From NCBI GenBank assembly GCA_017590115.1, contig JAGGNK010011114.1:4765733-4829732 (forward strand): a stretch of DNA of 64,000 nt. The letters run 5' to 3'. The notes under the pieces are model-generated. The model searched no databases, was not told where the DNA came from, and saw nothing but the letters and a program-made list of their open reading frames with translations. The position numbers and the translations under genes are program-made. This document shows positions 1 through 11,800 of the stretch, one piece after another. The stretch comes from Montifringilla adamsi (lineage: Eukaryota; Chordata; Aves; Passeriformes; Passeridae). How positions within the stretch are numbered: position 1 is the stretch's first letter; every line of letters starts with the position of its first letter.

Positions 1-2688
1 GGAATTTTTATAGATTTGGGTCAAAACTTGAGAGTGACTTGTCAGCATTGATGCAAGGTGTGTGGAATGAGGCAGATGCCTAGTGTGTGACCTGTTTTAT
101 GTCAGTGAATCTACATATTTATTAGCACTTGGGAGCTGCTAGGCATGTTCATCTCTCATATTTGGAGAGCACCTGATTTATGTCCTGGCTTTACTAAATT
201 TGTCTGTGTTTTGAAACCCAGAGATATATAGAAGTGAATCAGATGATTTTGCTGTATTAAGCTATTTCAAGGAGGATAGTGGCAGAGTGCTCGGAGCCAA
301 ATCCTCCCTCTGACTGTCTGTAGTGAGTCACTAATTGCAAACTGTATACTGGCTAATAAAATATGTTGGCATAATAATGTTGTTCCACGTTGTAATTACA
401 GAAGATAGATTCAGATATTTCAAAATGACAGCAAGTGCCTCTACTCATGTGAAGGGACGGGAACTTCAAATTATCTGAGATGCAAAAGAAGGAATTCTTC
501 AAAGCTGCTTGAGGATCTGAAGACTAGATTATTATTATCTTATAATATCTAAATTTATTGCTTAAGCAAGGTCAGTGGTGTGTTAAGTATAATTTGACTT
601 AGCCTATAAGGTATCCATATGCTCCTACAGCACCTGGAAGCACAAGAGCAAGTGTCAGTCTTGGATCTTTGGAAGGAATTGGTCATTCCCAACGTGACTG
701 CCTGTGGACCAGTGCTATTACTATATTTGGCATAAACAGACAGCAGGGATGAAGAGTGGTTTCTATAAACAGAGCTCTCTCCAGCAGAGGCCCTGTTTCC
801 CATAGACATTTGGGTGAGTGCACAAAGCAGAGGTCAAAGTTTGGTCTCTTTGACTGAACATGTGTTTATGGTAATTTTTATTAACTTTGGGTTCAAGGGA
901 AGTGGTCCGAGTGCTTTGCCAAGTAACTCGTAGTAGCATTTGTAGGATGAGAGGCACGAGGGATTGCTCTGAGGGCTGCTGGTCCATGTGACCTATGCTG
1001 AACCCCATGTAGGACTGGGACACTTGCTCCTGCTGTAGGGCTGCAAAGCAGGCCAGGTGCTCTCCCGAGGTTCTTGCATTGCCCAGAACACCAGGCTGTG
1101 GCAGGCAGGGCAGAAAACTGGCTGGTGTCCCAAAACAGTTTGGTCATACACTGTCTCTGGTAGGAACATGTGCTTTCTCGTATTTTTGTTTTGTTTCTGT
1201 AGATGTGTGTAAAACCAGTGCACCTTAGGAAGGAGTTAATTATACCCCAAACACTGGTTTGTTTGGCTTTTTTTTTCTGCAGTAAGGAGGAATGTCTCAG
1301 ATGGCCAGCTGATAATATACTTCAAGTAAAAGACCTGAGGCTGTCCCTTTACTTTAAAATATGGAGGTTCCCTTCTTTTCCAAAGTGCTAGCTTGCCTGA
1401 TAGACATAAAAATCATCTTCACTTAGATCAGTAAACAATTTCAGTACAACAGCAGCCTTAGGGCTTCAGTTATTCCATTAGCCTGGAGGTCAAATGTGAA
1501 AGTTTAAGAGAAAAGCAAACTCAGTTAGCCAAAAGATCAGTTTCAAAGCAGATTGCTAGTACTGTATTTTTCAGAGCTCTCAATACTAGAAAATGGAGAT
1601 TTGATACATTGCCAAGAATCACTGGGACTGCCTTAGGTGTGCACACACTGTACCAGTACTCCAGACTCGGGACAGAAATAGTAACTACTGTTTCCACTTC
1701 AGGCCCATTGGTTTGTGATGTGCCAGAAGGAAGACCTGTGAGGAAACAAGTGAGCGGGCTTTCCTGCCTGTGCTGTGGGTCATGCCAGGTTTCAGACTCT
1801 GACAGGTGTGGCTGGGCTCATGACAGCAAAGAATAGCGGTGATTTTGAAAGTAGATACTCAGCTACATCTGCCTAATAGGCTTAGGACTGAGATCTGCTA
1901 ATGAGATCAATAGGACCTTGCATGAGCACACAGCGAGCTGGATGTGCTGATGGACTCTGACTACCTGTCAGCTGTGTTAAAAGTGTAAGTTCCTGCAAAT
2001 CCATATTATAGACTGTGTCTTTGGGTGGTGAAACTTGTACAAGGCATCATTCTGATGTGTCACAGTAACCCACAACTCTGGGAAAAATGTACAAAAGCAG
2101 CATGGTCAGGCTTTGCTCCTGAATGTTTTGTAGTGTTGCAGGTAATCTTTTGTGTGCTGTGCAGAATATGTGTTAATTTAGGCAAACTCTAAGGAAGGGG
2201 CCTTCAGGATGGAGCCTTCTGATCTTGTGGTTGTGTAGGCCCTCATGAAGGCAGTGACTGCAAATCACTCTCTGCTAGCCAGTGTCTAGCACTCCCAATC
2301 CCATTCACTAAAGGTGCAGCATAACTCTAGAATTTCTTATGAAACTAAGCCTGCTTGGTAAAAACTTAAGAGTTAAATACAAATTTCAGAATAGCAGGCA
2401 GAAAGGCAAGAAATCACTTCTGTGTCATCCCTGTGGTAAGTCACCCTTTCCGTATAACTCCATTCTTCCTGGCAGTGCATTTCATTGCAGTTCACTGCTT
2501 GAATCTTCCTAGAAAGGACATGTTCAGGAGATTCTCTCTTTTTCTTTCTGTTTTCTTCTTTTTTTTTCCCCCTCTGTTGTCAGACCATTGTGTTGCTTAC
2601 AGATTAACCTTTCTGCTGAGAAATGGCACTGTGAATGCTTTTCAGGACTCACCAACACGTCTGAATTCTTCTTTGTCCCCAAACACAG
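1..2688 (+). other. PTGFRN: PTGFRN intron (partial)
   Basis: This stretch lies upstream of the first recognisable PTGFRN exon and is read as intron. I see no Ig-type reading frame with a cysteine pair and no familiar repeat. The pyrimidine-rich run at about 2538-2580 followed by CAG at 2581-2583 is an alternative acceptor for the downstream exon. Open frames here are short and resemble no protein family I know. Confidence 0.6.
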
Positions 2689-2994
2689 ATGATATGTCCT
2701 TTGATGTCTCCTGGTTTGCTGTGCGCTCCTTTGCCCTGGACAGAGAGCCCATCTTGCTGGCCTCGCTGGACCGCAGGGGCATTGTGACACAGAGCAGGAG
2801 GAACGGGAGCAGCGAGCTCAGCCTGGAGAGGATCAGCCCTCTGGAGTTCCGGCTCCGCGTGCACGGCTGCGAGGACCACGACTTTGGGAACCACTACTGC
2901 GTGGTGACCCCGTGGGTGCGGTCTGCCACGGGCGTGTGGCAGCGGGAGCCTGACATCAAAGCCAAGCCCATCTTTCTGTCTGTGAAAATGGATG
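2689..2994 (+). CDS. PTGFRN: PTGFRN exon: most of the last Ig V-type domain
   Basis: The exon encodes DDMSFDVSWFAVRS through KPIFLSVKMD. The acceptor is ACACAG at 2683-2688 after a pyrimidine stretch, and the donor is GGTGAGAG at 2994-3001. Length is 306 nt, phase 1 at both ends. Resemblance to mammalian PTGFRN starts at this acceptor and not before it. The frame stays open back to another acceptor at 2583, but the peptide that would add (DHCVAYRLTFLL and onward) does not look like the B-strand half of an Ig domain, so I chose 2689. The domain's first cysteine must then come from an upstream exon that I could not find. Confidence 0.85.
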
Positions 2995-4383
2995 GTGAGA
3001 GACTGAAACATGTGTTACTCAGTTTGGGTTTTAACACCTTATTATGTCTTTTTGTGGCAAACATTCCCCATAACTACTTTTAAAGGTGCCTCTGGTAATC
3101 TCATTAGATTTTGTCATCTTTTTTTATGGTTAGCAATTTCTGATTGAAGATTCTTCAGAGTAGAAGAATCTGTTCTGCCTAAACAATTGATAGATATAAG
3201 ATTGGAGCATTTTCTTTCCTGATCACCTCTTGGTGATGTTTTCCATAGCTGAGGCATCTTTCAGTCAAGGGCAGAGCATTCTCTCCAAGTGTTAACCCTT
3301 CTGCTGCCTGCTAGGGGAAGCCTTGGTTTGCAGATGGGGTGTGTGAATTAGTCACACTGTGGTTAATGTCAAAGCTGAGAAGAGAAAAATCAGAGCTCTG
3401 ACTCCTTCCTCCCTCTCTAATGACAAAACATGTTGCTCCCTGCACTTCGTGCTTGTCTCCTTTCCACCCAGAGTTGCAAGTGTTGCTAGACTTCATGAGC
3501 AGGAAGTTGCACACTAGATAGTGCATTCAGAATTCAACTAAGGAGTCAAATGAATACAGGAGGGGTTTTGAACTAGTTGCTTTCTTGATATTTCCAGGAG
3601 AGGTCGTTTTTGGAAGTTCCATGAACTTGAAATGAACAAGAAGCTTTTGTTCTCCCCACTGTGCTGATAACTATTATAATTGTACTTTCCAAACCCCTTT
3701 CAGTACTTACTGCCTTTTAACTGAGCAGTAGGTACTTCAAAATTTTTTTTTTGTTGGTTTTTTTAGATAGGGTAAATATATAGTAATTCTAATAATTCAG
3801 AACACAAAGGAGTCCACTCCTTGCTTTTTGGAAAAGCATTACAAAGAATGCAGCCACACTCTGACGGGGAAACTATCCAATATTTTGTTTGCATAAATGT
3901 GTGAGAGGATGACTCTTGAAATAAACTCCACTTTGCTATCTCACTCCAAGGTTCTTCTGGTGCTTCCAGCCTCTTCAAGGCCTTGAAGTTATAGAGGAAG
4001 AATTAGGGTGAAGAGGAAAGAGAGAGACTAAAAGACCAATTTTTCAAACCTGGGAAGATGAAAATCAAGAAGGAAAATTAGAGTAATTTCTTTCTGAAAT
4101 AATTAATCTGCCCCTGATTGACTAATGTGGAATTTTCTCCTTTTTCAGGCAAGAAGAAATAAAGGGGATGTCTGAATTTCTCAGTGATATCTAATGACTC
4201 TGCCTTCCTTTTTCAGTTCTGAATGCTTTCAAGTACCCCCTGTTGATTGGCATCGGTCTGGCCACTGCCATTGGACTCCTGTCCTGCCTTATTGGCTACT
4301 GCAGCTCCCGTTGGTGCTGCAAGAAGGAAGTGCAGGAAACGAGACGAGAGCGTCGCCGGCTGATGTCGATGGAGATGGACTGA
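2689..4383 (+). CDS. PTGFRN: PTGFRN (EWI-F, CD9P-1), 3' end: last Ig domain, transmembrane segment and tail
   Basis: Prostaglandin F2 receptor negative regulator is a type I membrane glycoprotein of the EWI subfamily. It binds tetraspanins CD9 and CD81 and lowers prostaglandin F2-alpha binding to its receptor. Two coding exons are in the window, 2689-2994 and 4217-4383, joined in phase 1. The first carries most of the membrane-proximal V-type Ig domain: the C-strand tryptophan in FDVSWFAV, the F-strand cysteine in DFGNHYC, and one NGS glycosylation site. The second has the hydrophobic stretch YPLLIGIGLATAIGLLSCLI, a cysteine-rich juxtamembrane segment (WCCKK) that fits palmitoylation, and the basic end RRERRRLMSMEMD, which I recognise as essentially identical to mammalian PTGFRN. 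Upstream Ig domains lie outside the window. CD101, its paralogue, lies 14.5 kb downstream on the same strand, the conserved vertebrate order. Confidence 0.93.
2995..4216 (+). other. PTGFRN: PTGFRN last intron
   Basis: This intron of 1,222 bp runs between donor GTGAGA and acceptor TTTTTCAG. It separates the last Ig exon from the transmembrane exon, the same architecture as in CD101. I recognise no repeat or RNA gene in it. Confidence 0.85.
4217..4383 (+). CDS. PTGFRN: PTGFRN terminal coding exon: transmembrane and cytoplasmic tail
   Basis: With the split codon G|TT it reads VLNAFKYPLLIGIG, continues through a roughly 22-residue hydrophobic segment, then SRWCCKKEVQETRRERRRL and MSMEMD, with TGA at 4381-4383. 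The C-terminus is almost invariant among vertebrate PTGFRN proteins as I remember them, which makes this the strongest identification in the first 8 kb. The dense arginine cluster marks the inner membrane side. The CC pair beside the membrane is a likely palmitoylation site, inferred from how EWI proteins associate with tetraspanins. Confidence 0.97.
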
Positions 4384-5766
4384 GCGCTGAGCTGGACACA
4401 CTTGCATTTCAGGAGAGACTCACGGGGCTCTTGGATTGTGTTGAGACACTTGCTCACAGGCCCAGACAAGACAGTGCGTTTGCTCTCTGATTTCAGCCTG
4501 GACCTCAAGCTTCTCCTCGTTACACATCATGTCCTGAGAACAATCAGGCCATATTTAGCAACTTGGGAGTTCCCCTTTTCCAGCAGCACTTTCTGCATAG
4601 GGATCATGTCCTTCTAATGTGCAAACTGTTGAGCCTTCTTTCAGCAGGGCCCTGTGACAAAATTCATCAATGTTTTGTTTATTTGTTCATTGGATTTTTT
4701 CCCCCCCTCCTTGTGGTTTTGGAAAGATGTCCCTGTATGAAAACAAGGTGGGCAGGATGGTGAATTGGGAAAGAGGCTGGTAAAAGTGTTAGACTTTCAC
4801 TGTATTAACCAATCTGCCTTTCCCCTCTGTCCCCTTCAGACCATCATGTTCCCTTTCTCTTTCCACCTTGGTATCTCAGAGACTTCTCTGTGCTGGGTTG
4901 AAGGCTGGGGAAGGTTCCTGTGCTGGAGCCATCATGAGGCTGTTCTGGAAAAGAATTGTTTTATGGTTGTCAGCATGCCTTCTCTTCCCTGGCTTTCCAA
5001 GAGATTGCAGTTAATCCTGACACATAACTTGCCTGATGGAGGTCTTTGAAGCACTTTTTAAAAACCTTTTATCTTCAGTGCTCAGATCTCTTAGCTGTGG
5101 TGAGTAGGGACTAACTTGGCAACCCTGAAGAGTCAATTCTCAGAAAAGCATTTGAGGGATGACTGCCTGTGGCCACCTTCTCCAACACCCTTCCACCTTC
5201 TCTTCTCCCCACTACAGCTGCTCACATCGTGCCTGAGACCCTGTTCTGCTTGTGGCAGGGGGGCACGTGGTATCTAGGGACAAGGCTCAGCCTTCTGCTG
5301 GCCTCATCAGGGAGGTTGGAGACCTTGCTCCCCAGGTGATGGTGTGACCGATGAAAATAATGAGAGATGGATCTTCATCTGCAGTTGGCCAAGTGATCAC
5401 GTTTAGAGACTCGTAAACTATGCGTTACCAAATGCACAGTCCAGACTTCAGTGCTGCTTCTGCCAGTCACTCACTGGTAACCCTCAAACCTGTGAGCAGA
5501 ATCTGACATCTGCAGTAGCTGCAGTGCAGCTCAGGGTAGGAATAAGAGCAAGCCCAAGAGCAAGCAAGAATCCTTCAGGTTCCAAGGGCCCTGGTCTTGA
5601 GCATGGGCCTGCAGCGGGGCTTTCCCCATGGGCTTGAGACCTATTCCTCGGTGCTATCGTATGGAACTCCTGCTTTGGTCTTCCAAGTACACTGACCTGG
5701 CTCCTGAGAGGGAGAAGCATCTTTGCCAGGCAGTTCTGTCTTCCCAGCATGGCTGGTGTTCTAAGC

Positions 5767-5772
5767 AATAAA
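5767..5772 (+). terminator. Poly(A) signal AATAAA, candidate proximal PTGFRN site
   Basis: A canonical AATAAA lies 1.38 kb past the PTGFRN stop. It could give a shorter transcript. The signal alone does not show use. Confidence 0.35.
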
Positions 5773-6855
5773 GGTCAGAATAAAGATACTGTGTACAAAC
5801 CAACGAGGAAGTAGGACTTCACCACAGTCTGATGTTGCAGCCGTGGTTTGGTTTGCATCAAGAAGGGTGAGAAATGCAGAGATGAGGCCAGGGCTCAATC
5901 CTTACCATGGCTTTTAAAAGATGGTAAAGAGCATCCATGGAAGGTGGTGGCTGTGGTGTGCTGTTGCCTGATTAGACATTAGTTATGTCCTAGACAATCT
6001 GCTTCTCTAATAGCTCATCCCACTGCATATTCCAGGGGAGCTGCAGGTCTGGTATCTGGCCTATGAAGGTTTTTTGTCTTAGTGTGGATTGGTTTTTTCT
6101 GCCTTGCATTGTGACCTTTGTTCTGAGGGCGATGTGAAGGGGTTTTCCAGAAGGATGCTCTGTGTCCTGAGTGTGAACATGCATGCAGTCACATCTCTCT
6201 GCATAGAGGTGTCCAGGGATTTTTGGAAGATGAGTATGAAACATCCTCAAAATGGGCTTAATTCGCAGAGTTGGGGCTTGCAAGTTTTTATTTAAGACAT
6301 TTCATATAATATTCCAAAACTGGGACCCCCAGACCTATGAACTTTGGCCTGAAGGAGCAAAAGCAAGTTTTCTTTCTGGCCTGATGTTTTTCTTTCTGGA
6401 AGAGCTCTGAAAAGGCCTCTGTTGCAGGCAGACTTAGCTGCCTTTCCTAAAGAACAGGGCAGAAGCAGTCTCCAGCTTCCACTGTGAAAGCCCAGAAATC
6501 TGTAGCAATGCTTTCCAAAGGAAGGGAGTTCAGGAAAAGATTCGCTCAGATACTACTTTGACAGCAACAATTTTTCTTCCTCTCCTGTCTCTACTGTAGT
6601 GAAATCCTGCTTTTTCCTGGGATGTTATGAAACACTATTCTGATGTTTGGGATGCTGGCTGTTCTAGCAGCTTCTTTCCTGCATTAACATCTGCTTTCTT
6701 CTCAGAAGGCTTGTGGCATTGGGGCATCTTGGGAGGGGTGGAAGTGGTGGTGAAGTTCTAAGCACAGCATCAGTCACCTTTTGTCCTGGCAGACTGACTC
6801 CTTGTCTATCTATGCCCTTGGTTAAGTTTTAGGGGGAGAGGATCATGACCGTAAT

Positions 6856-6906
6856 GCAATAATTAGGGAATGGATGAGCAGGGCAATAATTAGGGAATGG
6901 ATGAGC
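6856..6906 (+). repeat. Short direct repeat, two 24-bp copies
   Basis: The 24-bp sequence starting GCAATAATTAGGGAATGG occurs at 6856-6879 and again at 6883-6906, a 27-bp spacing, with no mismatch. It looks like a recent slippage duplication inside the inferred PTGFRN 3' UTR. Confidence 0.9.
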
Positions 6907-7637
6907 CAGCTCTTCCCCAACACATAGTATAGCACACTTCCTCCCTGCTGGAAAAAAACTCAGGGTTATTTTGGTCAGGGCTCCCTTCTTCTCTAGTGAA
7001 AGGTCCCCATGTCCTTATCTAATGCTGACCTTCCTCCACAGCCCATAAAAAACCATCTTTGTCACTCCAAGTGGAGGAAGTTTGCCACTAGCTTGTACTG
7101 CTGACAGCCCCTTGGAAGGCAATGCTGCATCCCATCCCACCCTGTATTTGCTGTAGTTGGAAGGCTAGAAGCTGATGGGCTAGACCTAGCCCCCAGGTTT
7201 CCTTCTACTTGTGCCAATTTTGTATTATCCCCTTTTTTAAAAATAGAGTGTGAATCTTCTCTCTAAGGGAAAAAAAAAAGTCTAGGTCACTTTTCATGTT
7301 TTTTATTATTATTGTTATTATTATTTTGTGTGTGACCAGGGTTTGTGTGAGTGGAGGTGTGTGTGCATCTGGTTGTGTATTAAACCTGCAGAGTATCAGA
7401 AGAGTAAGCTGCCTGTGGTGCAGTACAAGCATCCATATCCTCCCTGCTGCAACCTGTGGTATTGTCAAAGTATCCTAAGGGCTCACATTGATCTTCCTCT
7501 GTTTGCATTGCCACGTCTCCTGGTTAAGCTGGTAAATTCCTCCAGGCACTTGGAATTTCGATCCAGGGCAACCTTGAACATCATACAGCAGAAGGGCAAG
7601 ATGTTTTCTTTCTTTTGTTTTAATTTCAAAGTTATAA

Positions 7638-7643
7638 AATAAA
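7638..7643 (+). terminator. Poly(A) signal AATAAA, candidate distal PTGFRN site
   Basis: This is the first of two AATAAA hexamers 83 bp apart near the inferred end of PTGFRN. It sits in an A/T-rich context typical of real 3' ends. Confidence 0.5.
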
Positions 7644-7720
7644 GTTTTGGGCACAATTCTGGAATGCAGGTACTGAATAGTTCTAACAATTCTGTGTAAA
7701 ATGTTTCTTTTTATGTTTAA

Positions 7721-7726
7721 AATAAA
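7721..7726 (+). terminator. Poly(A) signal AATAAA, candidate most distal PTGFRN site
   Basis: AATAAA is followed within 10-40 bp by a T-rich and then a TG-rich stretch (GCCTTTTTGATTATGTCTGT), which resembles the downstream GU/U element of a cleavage site. The predicted end near 7740-7750 gives a 3' UTR of about 3.36 kb. Confidence 0.55.
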
Positions 7727-7745
7727 GAGCGAGCCTTTTTGATTA

Positions 7746-8264
7746 TGTCTGTGCTGTGGGTCTGGATGTTTGAGCTAGGGGCAGTTCTTTCCTTGTTCCC
7801 TGCATGTGTGCAGACACTATTGTTGAAGGTATAAAATGTAAACCTCAGAGTCCTGTTTCCAGCACTGTTTGCCCTGTAAAATAAGCATGAACCTTATTTT
7901 TAGAGGAAGTTTTAAATATTTGCCTACATTTCTGGGATGAATTGGGAAGCATAATTATTTTCTGAGTCTATTGTGTTTCTACCCCACTGTAAGTTGTCCT
8001 TTTTGTTGGGAGAGTTTTATTTTGATTAGCTAAGGACAGGAGTCACAGTTGGGAGTGTATTTTTAATATCTGCTGTAAAACCTGCTGTCAGATGTTGAGT
8101 CTTCCTTGACCCCTTCATGAGGCTTCTCATTTCCAAGGTACCAGGAGGAAAATCAATAGTGTTGGAAGAAAACTTCCTGCTTTCTTTGCCAATGGCTGAA
8201 TTTAGGATGTTTTTTTACCCCAGCAACCATGCAAAGACACTGAAATAATACAGCAAGGAGGTGA
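7746..8264. other. Intergenic, nothing recognised
   Basis: Low-complexity AT-leaning sequence lies between the inferred PTGFRN end and the LTR. I see no reading frame, repeat family or promoter motif here. Confidence 0.5.
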
Positions 8265-8269
8265 CTTGC

Positions 8270-8837
8270 TGTCATGGTTTGATCCCAGCTGGCAGCCAAG
8301 CCCCACACAGCCACTTGCTCACTCCCACACCAATGGGATGGAGGAGAGAATTGGGAGGGTAAAAGTGAAAAAAATACCTGTGTTGAGATAAAGACAGTTT
8401 AACAGGGAAAGAAAAAGCCATAGATGGAAACCAAGGAATTCATTCCCTGCTCCCCATGGGCAGGCAGGTGTTCAGCCATCCCCAGGAGAGCAGGGCTCTG
8501 TCACATGTAGTGGTGACTCGGGAGGACAAACACCTTCACTCTGAATGTTCCCCCTTGTTCCTCCTCCCACCACTTTTATATGCCCGGCATGGCACTGTCT
8601 GCTCTGGGGTATCCCTGGGGTCACTTGGGGTCACCTGTCCTGGCTGTGTCCCCTCCCACCTCCTTGAGCTCTGGTGTGGGGTGAGAGCAGAAGAGGCTTT
8701 GGCTCTGTGCAAGCTGTGCCCAGCAGGAAGGAAAACATCCCTACATTATCAGCACTGCTTCCAGCACAAATCCAAAACACTGCCCCATGCTAGCTACTGT
8801 GAAGAAAATGAACTTTATTCCAGCCAAAACCAGCGCC
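8270..8837 (-). mobile_element. Avian endogenous-retrovirus solo LTR, diverged
   Basis: The sequence opens with TGTCATGGTTTG and runs into a pattern I recognise from a common bird LTR family, including the segment CACTTGCTCACTCCCAC and the end CAGCCAAAACCAGC. The transcriptional sense is the minus strand: a TATATAAA-type box reads in reverse at about 8573-8580, and the reverse complement of GTTGAGATAAAGACAG lies in the R/U5 part. The 5-bp CTTGC flanks both sides (8265-8269 and 8838-8842), the target-duplication length of ERVL-type elements. The right-hand terminus has lost the expected CA. No gag, pol or env frame adjoins it, so it is a solo LTR. Confidence 0.75.
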
Positions 8838-8842
8838 CTTGC

Positions 8843-11800
8843 TTTCCAGCAGGAAGTTGTTTGAGGCAGCAGTGGTTTTGGGAGGCCAAGGCAGGCTTTG
8901 GCAAGGTGAGTTTGTGTTCAGAGTGGTGCGTGCTGTGTCTGAGCAGGCTGCAGTGCAGGCCAGGTGACAGCAAAGTGTGTACCTTTGGCTTCTTTCTAGA
9001 TGGAAAGGTGCTCTGCAGAGTCTGCTTGCGGGAAGCTGGGAGGTGACACCAAGCTCTAAATCCTTAAGGAGCAGCAGGAGCCATCGGCCACGATCCAGGA
9101 ATGTCACAAATGGTCCCTCAGCAGAGCCTCTGCCAGCTGTAGGTGCCCAGCACACACAGGTACAGCAGGCAGGGGTGGTGTGCTTGTGGGACAGCAGTCC
9201 TTGGCCTCAAGCTGTGCAGATTACAGCTCACAGGTAAGCTTGGATTAGTTTTTATGAAATTCACTTGCCTTCCCCACCCCCTGGGAAGACCTGGGTCTTA
9301 ATACTGCTCTTGTGAACGTGCTTGGATTTTGTCATAAGAAAGAAAGCTGAAAATAAGTCTGGAGATACAAGGGGGTACTGCAAGTGCCTGGGTGTTGCAG
9401 TGAGTGATGGAAGGTGTCAGATCTCTAACACTGCCTTGTACCTGCCCTGGGCTCAGCTCTGCCAGCTGCTGATGGAGGTATGGCTTGCTGCCATAGGGGC
9501 AGTCTGAAAAGCACTTTGTGCCAGAGCCTGAGAGCTTAGTTGCTTTCATAACAGCAGGCTCAGGCAACATGTTTGGTTGTCCTTTTTCTCTGACAGACCC
9601 TAGTGGTGCTGCTGTGGCTCTGGCTGACTGCCCTGCTCGGGTCAGGGCCAGTCCAAAAACCCTCTCTGGGCTGGAGCTGACTGGTGTCAAGCAGGATGCA
9701 TGAGAAGACCTGCCCCCTCTTTGTCATGTGAAGCTGAAGCCCAGTCATGCAGATCTTCCAAGGGAATGTGTGGCTTTAGCCTTTCCTGTGGGACTTCCCA
9801 AACTTCTGTGACTGCAGGGGGCTGAGGTCTGCACAGCAGGTATCAGGACAAATGGTGTTTCAAGAGAGAGTCTTTAGTGACTGATTGAAGCTGTGGGATG
9901 TGCTAACTGAAGGAAAAGCCATTTCTCATTCTTGTGCCAAATACACCTTAAATGCCACGTGTAGCCTTCAGTCAGACAGCCTTTTGCCAGGGGTCTCCTT
10001 CTGCTGCTGAGGAAAATGGCATTGTGCTGTAGCCAGCAGATGACTGATCCTGGGTTATGGAGGAAACCAGGCCCTGTGGATTTCCAGGTCCCTCAGGAGA
10101 GCTGCCATAGACACAAGCTGTTCTCCTCTCCCTGGCAGCAGAGTTGCATTCCATGGAGTGCCAGAAGCGTAAGAGCATGTCTGCTTCCACCTCTGCCAAG
10201 GGGGTAGAGAGGCAGGACTTTGCAATACAGGCTTTGGGAAAGCAAGCTAGCATTATATTATACTTTGTTCATCTGGCATTTTATAAACCCAGATGTTCTG
10301 GGCCTTAGACCAGACCACAGACTTAGTCTGTGGTCGTCAGAGGTGAGTGATGAAGCTGCAAGACAAATGGGCACAAAGTTCTGTTTCTTCTTAGCAACTT
10401 AACCTGGCTTATGCCCTCTAGTTCCTTGCTTCCGTGGTCCTGGCAATAGTTTGACATACTTAATGGATAGTAAGGAGTGCCAAAGACACTAAGTTCCTAA
10501 AGTTTTCCTAAAGGGTGGAGCTAGAGAGAAGGGAGGATGAACTTCCAGAGCTCCTGCAGCAAAGCTGGCAATATAAACATACCTGGGCTTCTGAGAGCCC
10601 AGAGATGTCTGAGAGGACAGGACTGGTGTTGCCTTTGTAGTTCTTGTTGCCTCTGTGCTGACTTCAGCTCTACAAAGGCCCTGGCATAATGTGCAGTTGC
10701 TGGGATGCTAGGGCTGTGGTAAAAAGAGAAAATATCCACGCTGCTTAGATTCTGCCTGGATGTATGAAAGCTGTGTGTGGTTACAGCCAAATGCATGTTC
10801 TGAATGCAGGTGCAGTAGTTGTAACCTCACCTTCAGTGTTCAGGTACATCCTTTTAGTGTCCTGAAACTTGTTTGCTGATTTAATCTGTGTTTTCTTCCC
10901 TCTGCCTTATCTCTTTTGTTCTTCATGCTTCATTTCAGGAGCATTTTCTTGCCTTTGTGTCTCTGCATCTGAAGGACGATGGCCTTTTGTGCTTCTCTCT
11001 CTGGAGGAGAGCAGGGTACATTGTCACAGTGTGTTCTTGAATCATCTGCTGAGAGCTCAGGCTGCAGAACTCCAGCCCAGTGCCCACTGCAGAATCACCT
11101 GCAAGGCTGGCACCCTGTGCATGTACACACAAATGTTTTGTAGCCGCTTTCCTCATTAGGACTCCAGGCAATATGCAAGGAAAGTAAGCATTTCTGATGG
11201 GGGAAATGACTCCAAAGAGACATTTATATTCCTTTTGCCAAAGCAGAAGGGACAGTTATTCTTTCTAAGAAAGATGGTTTAGCCTTTTTTCTCCATCTGC
11301 TTGCTGTCATAACACAAATTCTGCTCAGTGTCTAGGAGCTCCAGACAAGCGAACACTGTGCTGAACATTTTTATTTTCCAGGATAACAACGATGTGATTC
11401 ATTGTTAACACCCCGGATAGCTACCCTGGACTTGAGAAACAGCTAATTGAAGAAGGTAATTTATCTGAGCTACTCAAGATACACATATCAGAATAAGAAC
11501 TGAAGGTACTTGTTTCTCACTATTGCTGTAGAGGAAAGCACAGCTTGCCGAAGACATGAGAATTAGGCAATATACTTGTGTAAAAGTATTGGGCAGACAG
11601 GTAGGGGCTGAGAGAAATGAGGTAAAGGCAGCTCCATCTAGTGATGGACTGGGGAGAAGGGAAGAAGTTCCAGCAGGGAGCAGTGGCCATTATTCAACCC
11701 ACAGACAGGTGATGGGTCCTCAGTTTCTCTCCAAACATAGCTTATGTTTCCATGAAAACACTCCCAGGATGGATTCTGATCTCTATTTTGTTACTTGTAT

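Larger units (their letters stand above)
4384..7745 (+). other. PTGFRN: PTGFRN 3' untranslated region (inferred)
   Basis: About 3.4 kb with no sustained reading frame follows the stop. It ends at a cluster of canonical poly(A) signals, and mammalian PTGFRN also has a 3' UTR of roughly 3 kb, so the whole stretch is read as UTR. It includes a direct repeat of 24 bp (6856-6879 and 6883-6906) and a TTA-rich simple repeat at about 7300-7326. Poly(A) signals at 5767, 7638 and 7721 suggest alternative ends. Confidence 0.6.

Noticed and set aside
2433..2688. N-terminal extension of the PTGFRN exon frame
   Set aside because: The sequence is pyrimidine-rich and intron-like and does not resemble PTGFRN. 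Resemblance begins after the CAG ending at 2688.
8456..9046. 196-codon plus-strand open frame
   Set aside because: Most of it lies antisense within a solo LTR and has no resemblance to viral or host proteins.
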